The notes under the pieces: generated by a model
Seen by the model: only the letters and a program-made list of their open reading frames with translations
Told to the model about the DNA's origin: nothing
The model's database searches: none
DNA from: Rhizobiales bacterium 24-66-13
GTDB lineage: Bacteria; Pseudomonadota; Alphaproteobacteria; Rhizobiales; Xanthobacteraceae
DNA: 48,658 nt
Assembly (NCBI GenBank): GCA_002257205.1
Contig: NCHM01000003.1
Coordinates: 1-48,658 of the forward strand
Direction: 5' to 3'
Translations under genes and position numbers: made by a program
In this document: piece after piece, positions 1 to 8,203 of the stretch
Position numbering within the stretch: position 1 is the first letter of the stretch
How the letters are laid out: every line of letters begins with the position of its first letter

Positions 1-1199
1 AGGAAGCGCAGCGCTATCTGGTGTGGATGAGCCACGGCGACCGCGTGACCGCCCTGCCCGAGGGGTTCGAGGTGATCGCCACTTCCGACAACGCGCCCTT
101 CGCCGCCATCGCGGACGAAAGCCGGCGCTTCTACGCGGTGCAATTCCACCCCGAAGTGGTGCACACGCCCGACGGCGCAAAACTGCTGCGCAATTTCGTG
201 CGCCGCATCGCCGGCCTCTCCGGCGACTGGACCATGGGCGCCTTCCGCGACAGCGCCATCGCCAAGATCCGCGCCCAGGTGGGCGACAAGCGGGTGCTCT
301 GCGGCCTCTCCGGTGGGGTGGATTCAGCGGTTGCGGCCGTGCTGATCCATGAGGCCATCGGCGACCAGCTCACCTGCGTCTTCGTCGACCATGGCCTGAT
401 GCGCCAGGGCGAGGCGGAACAGGTGGTCTCCCTGTTCCGCAACACCTTCAACATTCCCCTGGTGCATGTGGATGTCGCCGATCTGTTCCTGCGGGAGCTC
501 GCGGGCGTCACCGATCCCGAGACCAAGCGCAAGACCATCGGCAAGCTGTTCATCGATGTATTCGATGCGGAAGCGAAGAAGATCGCCTCCGACGGCAAGG
601 GCGCGCCGGATTTCCTCGCCCAGGGCACGCTCTATCCCGACGTGATCGAAAGCGTATCCTTCACCGGCGGGCCTTCGGTGACCATCAAGAGCCACCACAA
701 TGTGGGCGGCCTGCCCGAGCGCATGAATATGAAGCTGGTGGAGCCGCTGCGCGACCTGTTCAAGGACGAAGTGCGCCTGCTCGGCCGCGAACTCGGCTTG
801 CCCGAGAGCTTCGTCGGCCGCCACCCCTTCCCGGGGCCCGGCCTTGCCATCCGCTGCCCCGGCGAGATCACGCCGGAGAAGCTGGAGATTCTGCGCAAGG
901 CCGACGCCATCTATCTGGAAGAAATCCGCGCCGCGGGCCTCTACGACGTGATCTGGCAGGCTTTCGCCGTTCTGCTGCCGGTGCGCACTGTTGGCGTGAT
1001 GGGCGATGGCCGCACCTATGACCACGTCCTGGCCCTGCGCGCCGTGACCTCGGTGGACGGCATGACCGCGGATTTCTACCCCTTCGACATGAATTTCCTC
1101 GGCCGCGCCGCGACCCGCATCATCAACGAAGTAAAAGGCATCAACCGCGTCGTCTACGACGTGACGAGCAAGCCTCCGGGGACGATCGAGTGGGAGTGA
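1..1199 (+). CDS. guaA: GMP synthase (glutamine-hydrolysing), 5' truncated by window
   Basis: GuaA aminates XMP to GMP in cytosolic purine synthesis. The frame is open from the window edge (first full codon at base 3), so the N-terminal part of the amidotransferase domain lies outside. Visible are the end of the GATase (FHPEVVHT, His and Glu of the triad), the PP-loop ATP pyrophosphatase motif [10 protein letters not shown] near base 303, and the C-terminal dimerisation domain with [12 protein letters not shown]. The protein ends in PPGTIEWE, the universal GuaA tail. The codons of that tail are a known target for tyrosine-recombinase islands, and an island integrase follows 295 bp downstream. 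The reading frame appears intact, so insertion preserved the gene. No sign of decay. Confidence 0.98.
   Translation, partial: EAQRYLVWMSHGDRVTALPEGFEVIATSDNAPFAAIADESRRFYAVQFHPEVVHTPDGAKLLRNFVRRIAGLSGDWTMGAFRDSAIAKIRAQVGDKRVLCGLSGGVDSAVAAVLIHEAIGDQLTCVFVDHGLMRQGEAEQVVSLFRNTFNIPLVHVDVADLFLRELAGVTDPETKRKTIGKLFIDVFDAEAKKIASDGKGAPDFLAQGTLYPDVIESVSFTGGPSVTIKSHHNVGGLPERMNMKLVEPLRDLFKDEVRLLGRELGLPESFVGRHPFPGPGLAIRCPGEITPEKLEILRKADAIYLEEIRAAGLYDVIWQAFAVLLPVRTVGVMGDGRTYDHVLALRAVTSVDGMTADFYPFDMNFLGRAATRIINEVKGINRVVYDVTSKPPGTIEWE
1188..1199 (+). other. Putative attL core in the guaA 3' end
   Basis: The 12 bases GAGTGGGAGTGA encode the last GuaA residues and the stop. The same 12 bases recur exactly at 19960-19971, and a 9/12 match occurs at 43922-43933. 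The integrase gene immediately downstream and the matching flanking repeats make this the left attachment core of an integrated element. The core assignment is inferred; exact crossover bases cannot be read here. Confidence 0.75.
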
Positions 1200-1493
1200 T
1201 TCAGGCCCATCCAAACGCCGCCGAATTTACGCTAAAGCGCGACCTAAGATACTGAAAACAAAAATAAATCATCATGATGCCTATCGACATCTATCGGTGG
1301 GCATAGATCGCGTTCGCCGGCCTCGCTGACGGGCCTCGCCCCCATTGATCAACCGGAAAAACGAAAGTACCGTCAGGTCAAACGAGGCCAATGACGGTAC
1401 TTTTTTCGAACTAATGCACTGAAATATAAGCGTTTTCGAAGCTATCGGCCTCCAAAAACCGCGTGACGGTACTTTTCCGCGAGGAGACCCGAA
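1200..1493. promoter_or_regulatory. Integrase upstream region with candidate arm-type repeats
   Basis: No gene. It holds three copies of a 12-base element: AAAGTACCGTCA at 1364-1375, its inverse TGACGGTACTTT at 1392-1403, and a direct copy at 1464-1475, about 20 bp before the integrase start. The first two form an inverted pair around a 16-bp spacer. Closely related copies occur about 225 bp before each of the two downstream att-like cores (19734, 43697). A further element, CTATCGACATCTATCG at 1281-1296, is the reverse complement (one mismatch) of a repeat at 19799-19814. This is the expected look of integrase arm sites, or of an autoregulatory operator. Confidence 0.6.
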
Positions 1494-2750
1494 ATGTTGA
1501 CCGATGCAGCACTTAAGTGTCTGAAACCAAAAGCCAAAATGTACAAGGTATCTGATCGTGACGGCATGTATGTGCGCGTCGCACCGTCGGGCGCCATCTC
1601 GTTCAGGCTCGACTATCGGCTGAACGGCAGGCGGGAGACAGTCTATCTCGGCAGATATGCCCGTGACGGAATATCGCTCGCCAGGGCTCGAGAGCTATGC
1701 ATCGATGCGCGCCGGGCGATTGCCGAGGGGCGGTCCCCCGCCATCGAGAAGCAGCGGGAGAAGCGCCGGATCAAGGAAGCAAAGAGCTTCGGCGAATTCG
1801 GTGAGAAATGGCTGACCAATGCGACCATGGCCGACAGCACGCGCGCGATGCGTCGCTCCATCTTCGAACGCGAACTCATGCCCGTCTGGCGGAACCGACT
1901 TCTGACAGAGATCACACCTGATGACCTGCGCGCCCATTGCGGCAAGATCGTCGAGCGGGGTGCGCCTGCGACCGCCATCCACGTTAGGGATATCCTCAAG
2001 CAAATCTACGGTTATGCCATTCTGTATGGCGAGAAGGTCGCCAATCCGGCCGATGACGTTGGTCCGGCCTCGATCGCCACCTTTACGCCGAAGGACCGCG
2101 CGCTTTCGCCCACCGAGATCCGCATCATGTTCAAACAGCTCGAGCATGTCGCGACGCTACCGACAATCCGCCTCGGCATGAAACTTTTCCTCCTCACCAT
2201 GGTCCGGAAAAGTGAGTTGCAGGATGCGGTGTGGGACGAGATCGATTTCGACAACGCCGTCTGGACCATCCCGAAGGAGCGCATGAAGCGATCAAAGCCG
2301 CACAACGTCTACCTGTGCCAGCAGACGTTGGACATCATGATTGCGCTCAAGACCTGCTCCGGCAACTCCCGATATCTGTTGCCGTCCCGGTACGACGCAG
2401 ACGCGCCGATGTCGCGCGCGACCTTCAATCGGGTCACCTATGCCGTCGTCGAACGGGCCAAGAAGGAGGGGCTGCCGCTGGAGCCTTTCACGGTCCATGA
2501 TCTGCGGCGGACGGGCTCGACGCTGCTAAATGAGTTGGGCTTTAACAGCGACTGGATCGAAAAGTGCCTGGCGCACGAGGACGGGCGTTCATCGCGCGGC
2601 GTTTACAACAAGGCCGAGTATGAGGTGCAGCGCCGACATATGATGCAGCAGTGGGCGGATACCGTGGACGCCTGGATTGACGGTCGGAAGCATGTTCCGA
2701 CGCTGCTGCCGACAGTCATGCCGTCTATCGCGCTCGATCCTGCCCTTTGA
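1494..2750 (+). CDS. int: P4-type tyrosine recombinase / island integrase
   Basis: A 418-aa site-specific recombinase that would integrate and excise the island at guaA. The N-terminus is the DUF4102-type arm-binding domain (about residues 3-90), followed by a SAM-like core-binding domain (about 95-190) and the catalytic domain. The catalytic set is complete: Arg238 in MVRKSEL, His335 and Arg338 in HDLRRTG, His361 in AHEDG, and the Tyr371 nucleophile in GVYNKAEY. The start has a GAGGAG-type ribosome site (1481-1486). It lies directly behind guaA and overlaps the convergent AlpA gene at its 3' end, a common island arrangement. It appears functional. Confidence 0.95.
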   Translation: MLTDAALKCLKPKAKMYKVSDRDGMYVRVAPSGAISFRLDYRLNGRRETVYLGRYARDGISLARARELCIDARRAIAEGRSPAIEKQREKRRIKEAKSFGEFGEKWLTNATMADSTRAMRRSIFERELMPVWRNRLLTEITPDDLRAHCGKIVERGAPATAIHVRDILKQIYGYAILYGEKVANPADDVGPASIATFTPKDRALSPTEIRIMFKQLEHVATLPTIRLGMKLFLLTMVRKSELQDAVWDEIDFDNAVWTIPKERMKRSKPHNVYLCQQTLDIMIALKTCSGNSRYLLPSRYDADAPMSRATFNRVTYAVVERAKKEGLPLEPFTVHDLRRTGSTLLNELGFNSDWIEKCLAHEDGRSSRGVYNKAEYEVQRRHMMQQWADTVDAWIDGRKHVPTLLPTVMPSIALDPAL

Positions 2751-3000
2751 CCGGGTGGGACTTGCGCTTGGTGACGTCGGGATGTTGTGCGCGATGGATA
2801 GGCTTCGCGCGCCGCGCCAGCAGCCACGCCTGGACCTCGGCGAGATCCCAGACGATGCAGCGCGGTGATAGCGCGAAACGGCGTGGAAATTCGCCGCGCT
2901 GTTCCATCTCGTAAATCGTGCTGTCGGCCAGAGGCACCATCTCGCGCAACTGGTGCCGCCTGATGGTCTTCCTGATTTCCAAAGTCTCACTCTGGCCCAT
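2725..3000 (-). CDS. AlpA-family helix-turn-helix regulator
   Basis: A 91-aa protein of the AlpA/MerR-like excisionase-regulator family, which controls integrase expression or acts as a directionality factor in many islands. The central segment has the typical HTH pattern: LREMVPLADSTIYEMEQRG followed by FPRRFALSPRCIVWDLAEVQAWL (about residues 17-60), then a basic tail. The frame is open further upstream, but the start at MGQSETLEI fits the family length and the segment before it belongs to a decayed recombinase-like gene. It is convergent with the integrase and overlaps its last 26 bases. Confidence 0.88.
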   Translation of the reverse strand: MGQSETLEIRKTIRRHQLREMVPLADSTIYEMEQRGEFPRRFALSPRCIVWDLAEVQAWLLARRAKPIHRAQHPDVTKRKSHPVKGQDRAR

Positions 3001-3129
3001 GCTCAATCTCCTTCGCGGCTGTCGCAGGCGATTGAGAACGATAGGTGCCGATGCCAGAAGCCCCTTCCGAGTGGCGTGTGGCAAATTCGGGGTCTGGCGC
3101 AGAAATCGGATGTGAGGATAGGTAAATTT

Positions 3130-4519
3130 TGACCTACGCGGGGCCGCAGCACCATCGCGCTCGGTGATCAGATTGGAAATTGGGCGGATGCGCTCCACTG
3201 GCTGCGTATTCTGCCGTAGCCAACCGGTCTCCGACCGGGTGAGCGCGACAGCGATGCGTAGCATGTCGACTTCCCATGCGGTGCTGAAGCCGCGCCGACG
3301 CTCGCGCCATTGGATGGACCAGTCCCACACGATCGGGAAGACCAGCAGACTGAAGCTCAGATTCTCCAGCGGCACCCCGAAGCCGTGGACCGCGCCGCTG
3401 GGTGACGCGGCCAGCGCGCCGAACATCAGGCCGAGATGCTCGACCTTCTGCGACGCCGTCTCCTCACCCCATACGCCATTGCGCCGATAGCCGAAGGCCG
3501 TCAACGTCGCCGTCTTGAACCGGACGAGATCGGCCATCTCCTCGGCCAGCCGGGGCGGCGCATCGAGCGCCGCACTCGCAAGGTCGGGTCCAGTAGCGAT
3601 CCATCCTCCTCTCGGCAAAACCGATAGAGCCCGCGCGGCCGCGAGGACTGATCAAGCAGGCCGGGAAACCGGATCGAGTAGCGCTACCTCATGGCGGCGG
3701 CCTGGAAGCGCCGATAGTCGGTCGTTCCCGAGATCACCACGCGCTGTACCCACTCAAGGTTCTCCTCCCGCTCCTTCAACGCGCCGATCAAAATCATGCG
3801 GCAGGTGCTAGGCGAGTCGTCGTCTCTCCACGCGACTGATGCCGGCAATGGTCCCCGCTGATGTGCAGCAATCTCCATTCGGCAGCTTCGATCGGAAGTA
3901 GCCGGGCGGCAGACGGTAGCGCCGCGAGGCTTTGCGAGGCGCGCGGCACCTTCACGCCGGGGCGCCTCATATTCAGCGCAGTGGCATCTACCTGGGCCGC
4001 GCTCGCTTCAAGGGCGCGGGCGAGATGCTTCGCTCTGTCGCCATGGCGGCGCATGTGAAGATCGAGCGCATCGGCGAATGAGGGCGGGTCCGTCCAGGGC
4101 CGACCGTCGCTCTCGGGGAACTCGACGATCGGCTTTGCCCGAGGGCCGCGTCGGCGCGGCACAGCTTCCTGCTGGTCAGCACCGCGATGAAGCGTACCCC
4201 GCTCGGAGCTGGGCGGTGTGCGGCGCGCCGCGGAACGCTTCACCGTGACATGGCCGCGGCGCGCCAACTCACGACGTAAGGCATCAAGGCCAGGCGCAAG
4301 CACGGAGCCGGCACGCTGCAGATCGGCATGATCCACATCACAGGCGTGAGCGATCGCATGCCAGTCATAATCTCGCTCCGTCAGGGGCGGCGGCATGAGC
4401 GCGGCGAGGAGATCGAACAGCCAGTTCCGGAACCGGTCGGCGTCACGGGGCGACAGGACGGTCGGTGCACGCTGCTGGCAGAACTTCACCAACATGCGCG
4501 CGAAGCTCGTACGGGGCAT
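3130..4519 (-). pseudogene. Decayed large island recombinase-like protein
   Basis: Remains of one long minus-strand gene spread over at least three frames. The 5' part (4519 to about 3830) starts MPRTSFARMLVKFCQQRAP. A second frame (3878-3684) carries ALKEREENLEWVQRVVISG. After further shifts near 3600 comes MADLVRFKTATLTAFGYRRNGVWG and FPIVWDWSIQWRERRRGF, ending around EDMLR/TGWLRQ-like sequence near 3150. From memory the last part resembles the large integrase-like proteins next to AlpA genes in alphaproteobacterial islands; their catalytic C-terminus is missing here. At least two frameshifts and one stop make it non-functional. Family assignment is moderate; gene decay is clear. Confidence 0.6.
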
Positions 4520-4676
4520 CGGCGGTCAGTGCAGGCACGTTGTGGAGAGGCGACTCGCCTCGATCAGGGGCGGCGTTTCTGCCGAGAAGCCCTTCTCTCG
4601 GCCACGATCCAGAAGTGGCAGGCCCCGCGATCCAAAACCCAGGGGTAATGATCATCAGGCGGACATCAGACGATGA

Positions 4677-4808
4677 CAATGTGTGCCTAATCGTTCAACC
4701 AACAAGATTGCCGTGAAGCCCGCACATTGCTGTCAGGCGACGCAATGTGTCGATATTTGTCAAATAAATAGGAAAAACAATACCCCGCCCGCCGCGCAAT
4801 GTGTGCGC
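4677..4808. repeat. Cluster of ACACATTG/CAATGTGT repeats
   Basis: Three direct copies of CAATGTGT (4677-4684, 4743-4750, 4797-4804) and one inverted copy containing CACATTG (4721-4729) sit in 130 bp, with an AT-rich stretch (4751-4782) between the second and third. The segment lies between two minus-strand relics and just upstream of the recombinase-like pseudogene. It could be an operator/promoter cluster or an iteron-like site. No other gene is seen between 4520 and 4810. Confidence 0.45.
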
Positions 4809-4810
4809 TT

Positions 4811-5659
4811 TTATCCTGCCATCGTGCGGTTGTGCTGCCTGCTCCACCTCTCCTGACCGCCATGAGCCCGCCAGACCGCGCCACCATGCGAACGAGTGCG
4901 AACGCGGTCATCGGGGCCGCCGGGGACATTGCGCGCGACGAAAAAGCCATCGGTGGGCGAAGCCACCGGGCCTTGATCGCGCTCCGGTGCAGCCGCCGTG
5001 ATGTCACCGGGCGCGCTTTCGGACTGCACGGGCGCGGCAGGTCCACTGCCAGACGACTGCACGACGAAGAGCGGCGCCCGCGTCCAGGCTAGCGGATCGG
5101 TGGCCGCTGCCACGACGGGGCCGGCGAGTTCACCGCCGCCGACAATCGGGGCGAGCGTCGCGACATAGGCGCGCGTTTCGGCCGGCTATGGGCGACCGGC
5201 GAGATACTCTTCGTAACGACCCGGACCGGCGTTGTAGGCCACCAGGAAGCCGGGCGATCCGTAGCGATCGTGCATTTCGCGCAGATACGCGGCGCCCGCC
5301 AGAATGCTCTCGCGCGGATCGTATGGGTTGCCGCCGAGCCGATGACGAACCCGCAGTTCGGCCCATGTGGCGGGCATGATCTGCATCAGGCCCATCGCGC
5401 CTGCCGACGAGATGACGCTCACGCAGCCGGCGCTTTCGACGGGCATGCCGGCGCGAATCCCGGCTTCGGGGACGCCGAACCACTGCGCCGCCTCGGCGAT
5501 GTAAGCGCCATAGGGGATCGCTGCGCGAAGGCCGATCGGCTGTGCGCCGGCTGGGTTTGCCCCAGGTGTGGCGTGGATCAGGCCAGAAAGGAGAAGGAGT
5601 CCTGCACGTCGGAGGGCGATCCTCCCTCCGGCGGCAGGCTGATGGCGCGCGGCGGGCAT
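4811..5659 (-). pseudogene. Conjugation-type lytic transglycosylase with an in-frame stop
   Basis: A periplasmic peptidoglycan hydrolase of the VirB1/TrbN-like SLT family, which opens the wall for conjugation machinery. It starts at MPAARHQPAAG, has a hydrophobic signal segment, then PVESAGCVSVISSAGAMGLMQIMPATW with the catalytic Glu of the ES motif, and YLREMHDRYG...AYNAGPG. The frame hits TAG at 5186-5188 (after EEYLAGRP) and continues in the same frame as PAETRAYVATLAPIVGGGELAG and a Pro/Ser-rich tail to 4811. So one point mutation splits a gene of about 282 codons. The catalytic domain precedes the stop, so the shortened 157-aa product could still be active. It begins 3 bp after the DUF736 stop. 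Confidence 0.8.
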
Positions 5660-5662
5660 CGT

Positions 5663-6009
5663 TCAGTCCCGCTCGCCGCGCTTTGGCGGGCGTTTCCAAT
5701 GCAGACCCCAGGCGGACTTGTCGTCGCCTAACTGGAAGAGGTTTGCACGGATCGGATGTTCGAAGGTGGATCGTCGAGCTGCAGCGAGACGTAGTCGCCC
5801 GCCTTCTCGCCGGTCCGCTTCCAGCCGGCGTCGATCTCCGCTCCGGTCTCGTTGCTCACGGTGTCGAGCACATGGACGCGGAAATCGGGCGCGTTCTCTG
5901 CATCGGATGGTTCGGCCGCGACGATGATGATGTCCTGAGGCAATGACAGCGTCGTCAGGTGGCCGATGAAGCCATCGTCCTCGCGGGTGAATTGACCGAT
6001 CACGGGCAT
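5663..6009 (-). pseudogene. DUF736-family protein, frameshifted
   Basis: DUF736 proteins are small cytosolic proteins of unknown function found in conjugation clusters of rhizobial plasmids and islands. Here MPVIGQFTREDDGFIGHL starts at 6009, followed by AEPSDAENAPDFRVHV and AGWKRTGEKAGDYVSLQLDDP, all typical. Just after LDDPP the frame breaks near 5765. The expected ending PIRANLFQ...WGLHWKRPPKRGERD continues in another frame to a stop at 5663-5665. A one-base-scale indel explains this; a sequencing error cannot be excluded, but the neighbours are also decayed. Confidence 0.85.
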
Positions 6010-6055
6010 GGGCCGTCTCCTACAAACTGCGGTGGACAGGATCTCGGGCGCGCCG

Positions 6056-6385
6056 TCACCGCGTCGGCGCGCGCCAGACGAAGCGGCCATCGCCGTCCTC
6101 GTCGGTGTAGAGGGGGGGTGGTCGGGCCGATCACCGAGGCGGCGGGAAGCGGCCGAAATAGCGGCCATCGAGGCTGTCGCGGACGTGCCAGTTCATCAGG
6201 AACAGCTCGCCGGCCGCGACCAACCGGTAGCCTTGCCACACGGGCAGCGAGCGGCCGCGACGATCGCGATCGAGAGCGTCGCCCATCGGCACGCCGTCGA
6301 CCGTGATGGCGAGCCCGGTCCGGCGGACCCGTTGGCCTGTTTGCGCGGCGACTCGCTTCAACAGCGGCACGCCACGCGGCAGATA
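6056..6385 (-). pseudogene. traF: TraF-like conjugative signal peptidase (S26), C-terminal remnant
   Basis: TraF is an inner-membrane S26 serine peptidase that matures the conjugative pilin. The remnant begins YLPRGVPLLKRVAA, where the catalytic Lys region of the family lies, continues with VWQGYRLVAAGELFLMNW and SLDGRYFG, then shifts frame to LPAASVIG and again to TDEDGDGRFVWRAPTR with a stop at 6056-6058. The N-terminal membrane segment and catalytic Ser region are gone. Its 5' side is joined directly to a DUF932 fragment, marking an old deletion. It lies 46 bp upstream of the DUF736 start. Confidence 0.75.
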
Positions 6386-6655
6386 TCGCCCGTGCCATTG
6401 CCTGCGATCCGCTGCACGGCCGAGACCAGCTCATGGTCAAAGATGCGGCCATAGTCGGGCCGGGTGACGGCGCACAGCTCGACGCGGCCATCTTCGATCT
6501 CGAGCGTCTTGACCTGTTCGGCTCGGTGCGAGGTGAGGCCCTCCTGGAGATTGATGCCGGCGAGTGGCGCAGGCAGCTGGCGGAGGTAGGCCGCCGGCGC
6601 GCCAACGAGCGCGGCTACTGGCCGAAACTCCAGTGGGTGGGGGCGATCGGCTGAT
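6385..6655 (-). pseudogene. DUF932-family fragment
   Basis: An internal piece of a DUF932 protein, a plasmid/phage-associated family of unknown function. It reads HPLEFRPVAALVGAPAAYLR, then HRAEQVKTLEIEDGRVELCAV and PDYGRIFDHELVSAVQRIAGNGTGD, a pattern I associate with this family. Both ends are lost: the 3' side fuses to the TraF remnant at about 6385, and upstream homology fades before the opposing phospholipase fragment. Non-functional relic of the ancestral conjugation region. Confidence 0.6.
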
Positions 6656-6700
6656 CGGAGCCCGGCAGCACGAGCGCGAGCCGCTCGGCGTCGCCGCGTC

Positions 6701-7603
6701 CTGCTGCGTGGCGGCCAACCGACGGAGGTCTGGACGGGCGGGACCAATTTCTCCCGGAACGGAATTTTCGGACACTCGAACGTCGCCCACGTCGTGAAGG
6801 ACGGCACCGTTGCCCAAGCCTTCCTCGATTACTGGACGGAGCTGGCCAACGACCCGAACGACGCCACGTTGACCGCTGCCGTCGAGCGGGTCTCGCCCTT
6901 ACCCGGACATCCGCCTTCCCCCGGCACGTCGCTCTTTTTCAGCCCGCGGACCGATCCGGGCAAAACCGTCGATCCGGATGCACTGAAGCTGCTTGCGAAC
7001 TACGCCTTGAGCGCGCGGAGCGGGCTGTTCATCACGTTCGCTTTCGGCATGCACGACCTTTTCAAGGACGTCTATCGCCGGTCGACAGCGGGCCTCCGCT
7101 TCGCCCTCATGGAAGAGAAGACCCGACCGTTGAAGAAGGGCAGTCCTCAGCGGATCGCGGAGGAGGAAGCGATTCAGCAGCTTCGCAACATGCCGGAGAA
7201 CGTCTTCGCGGTAGGCTCCTTCATCGCGACCAACGCCATCGACGGGTGGCTCAAGGAGCGATTGTCCGGCTTCAGCAGCAACGTCGAGTACATCCACAAC
7301 AAATTCATGCTGGTCGACCCGCTAAGCACCGACCCAATCGTGGTGTGCGGCTCGGCTAATTTCAGCAGGGCGTCGATCGTCGACAACGACGAGAACATGA
7401 TCATCGTCCATGGCGATACGCGCGTGGCCGACATCTACCTTGGTGAGTATATGCGGCTTTGGAGCCATCACGCCTTCCGCGAGTCGCTGGCTTGGCGCGA
7501 CGAAGACGACCGGCCCAAGTACCTGAAGACCGATGATTGGTGGCAAGACAGCTTCGGCGCCACCGAGCGAAACGCCCGACGGGTGCACTTCGCTCCAGGT
7601 TGA
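6701..7603 (+). pseudogene. Phospholipase D-like protein, 5' truncated
   Basis: The C-terminal half of a PLD-superfamily phosphodiesterase. Homology starts abruptly near LRGGQPTEVWTG. The GGTNFSRNG that follows is the tail of the first HKD motif, whose His and Lys are missing. The second motif is complete: YIHNKFMLVD...VCGSANFSRAS. From GTG at 6794 the remaining frame is open for 269 codons to EARRVHFAPG-like sequence at 7603. The gene was cut where it meets the opposing DUF932 relic at about 6690-6700. Without the first HKD half it is unlikely to be an active monomer, though a short dimeric product cannot be excluded. Confidence 0.75.
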
Positions 7604-8203
7604 GAGCCTGCTCGGCTACAAGCCGCCCTCTGATCTAGGCTCCATTCCCGATCGTCACAGTTCCATACGCCGGCATCCTGTCAGCCGCGCAGCCGGCACC
7701 AGCGGGTCATCCCGGAACATCCGGCCCTCTCGAACGGCAGCTGCTCCCAAGGGATCGCCATGTGCAGACCGAACAGGGTGTCGATCCGCGAGCTCATCTC
7801 GTCAGTTGAGGGCAAATTTCATCCCCCTGATAGACCGGGACTTGGTTGTTCGCCTCAGGCAACAATAATTGCACCACAAATCAGATGCGATAAATCAGAA
7901 ATTATTTTTATTGTATGATTCTAGTGTCTTAATAATTATTACATAAAATAACATGTCGCAAATGACCTATTTTTGCCTAGTCTTATTGACAGGCGCCTGC
8001 CGGTTTTGATCTAGGATACCGCGGTGGGGTAGGAAAAAAAGATAGCGAGGGTCAACCGGATGCCGGAGTGAACGCGGGCGCCAGACCTAGGTGGCCCTTA
8101 CCCATAGTGGGTATCGTGACCTGCTTCATCTGACGTGCTTTGGGGAATGGCATCTCGGATCTCAGAGACATCTATAGCAGTAAGCCTCGTGGGGAGGGTG
8201 ATG
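7604..8203. promoter_or_regulatory. AT-rich leader region of the autotransporter gene
   Basis: No gene recognised over 600 bp. Bases about 7865-7985 are markedly AT-rich compared with the surrounding DNA. A TTGACA at 7986-7991 is followed by TAGGAT at 8012-8017, a possible but over-spaced sigma-70 pair. A strong GGGGAGGG ribosome site at 8191-8198 precedes the autotransporter start. The long leader and the AT-rich block suggest regulated, foreign-derived expression. Confidence 0.4.

Noticed and set aside
324-1214. Long minus-strand frame antisense to guaA
   Set aside because: Shadow of the guaA codons at high GC; no family features, no start context.
7986-8017. TTGACA/TAGGAT as a firm promoter for the adhesin
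   Set aside because: The spacing of 20 bp is outside the normal range; left only as a possibility in the leader region entry.
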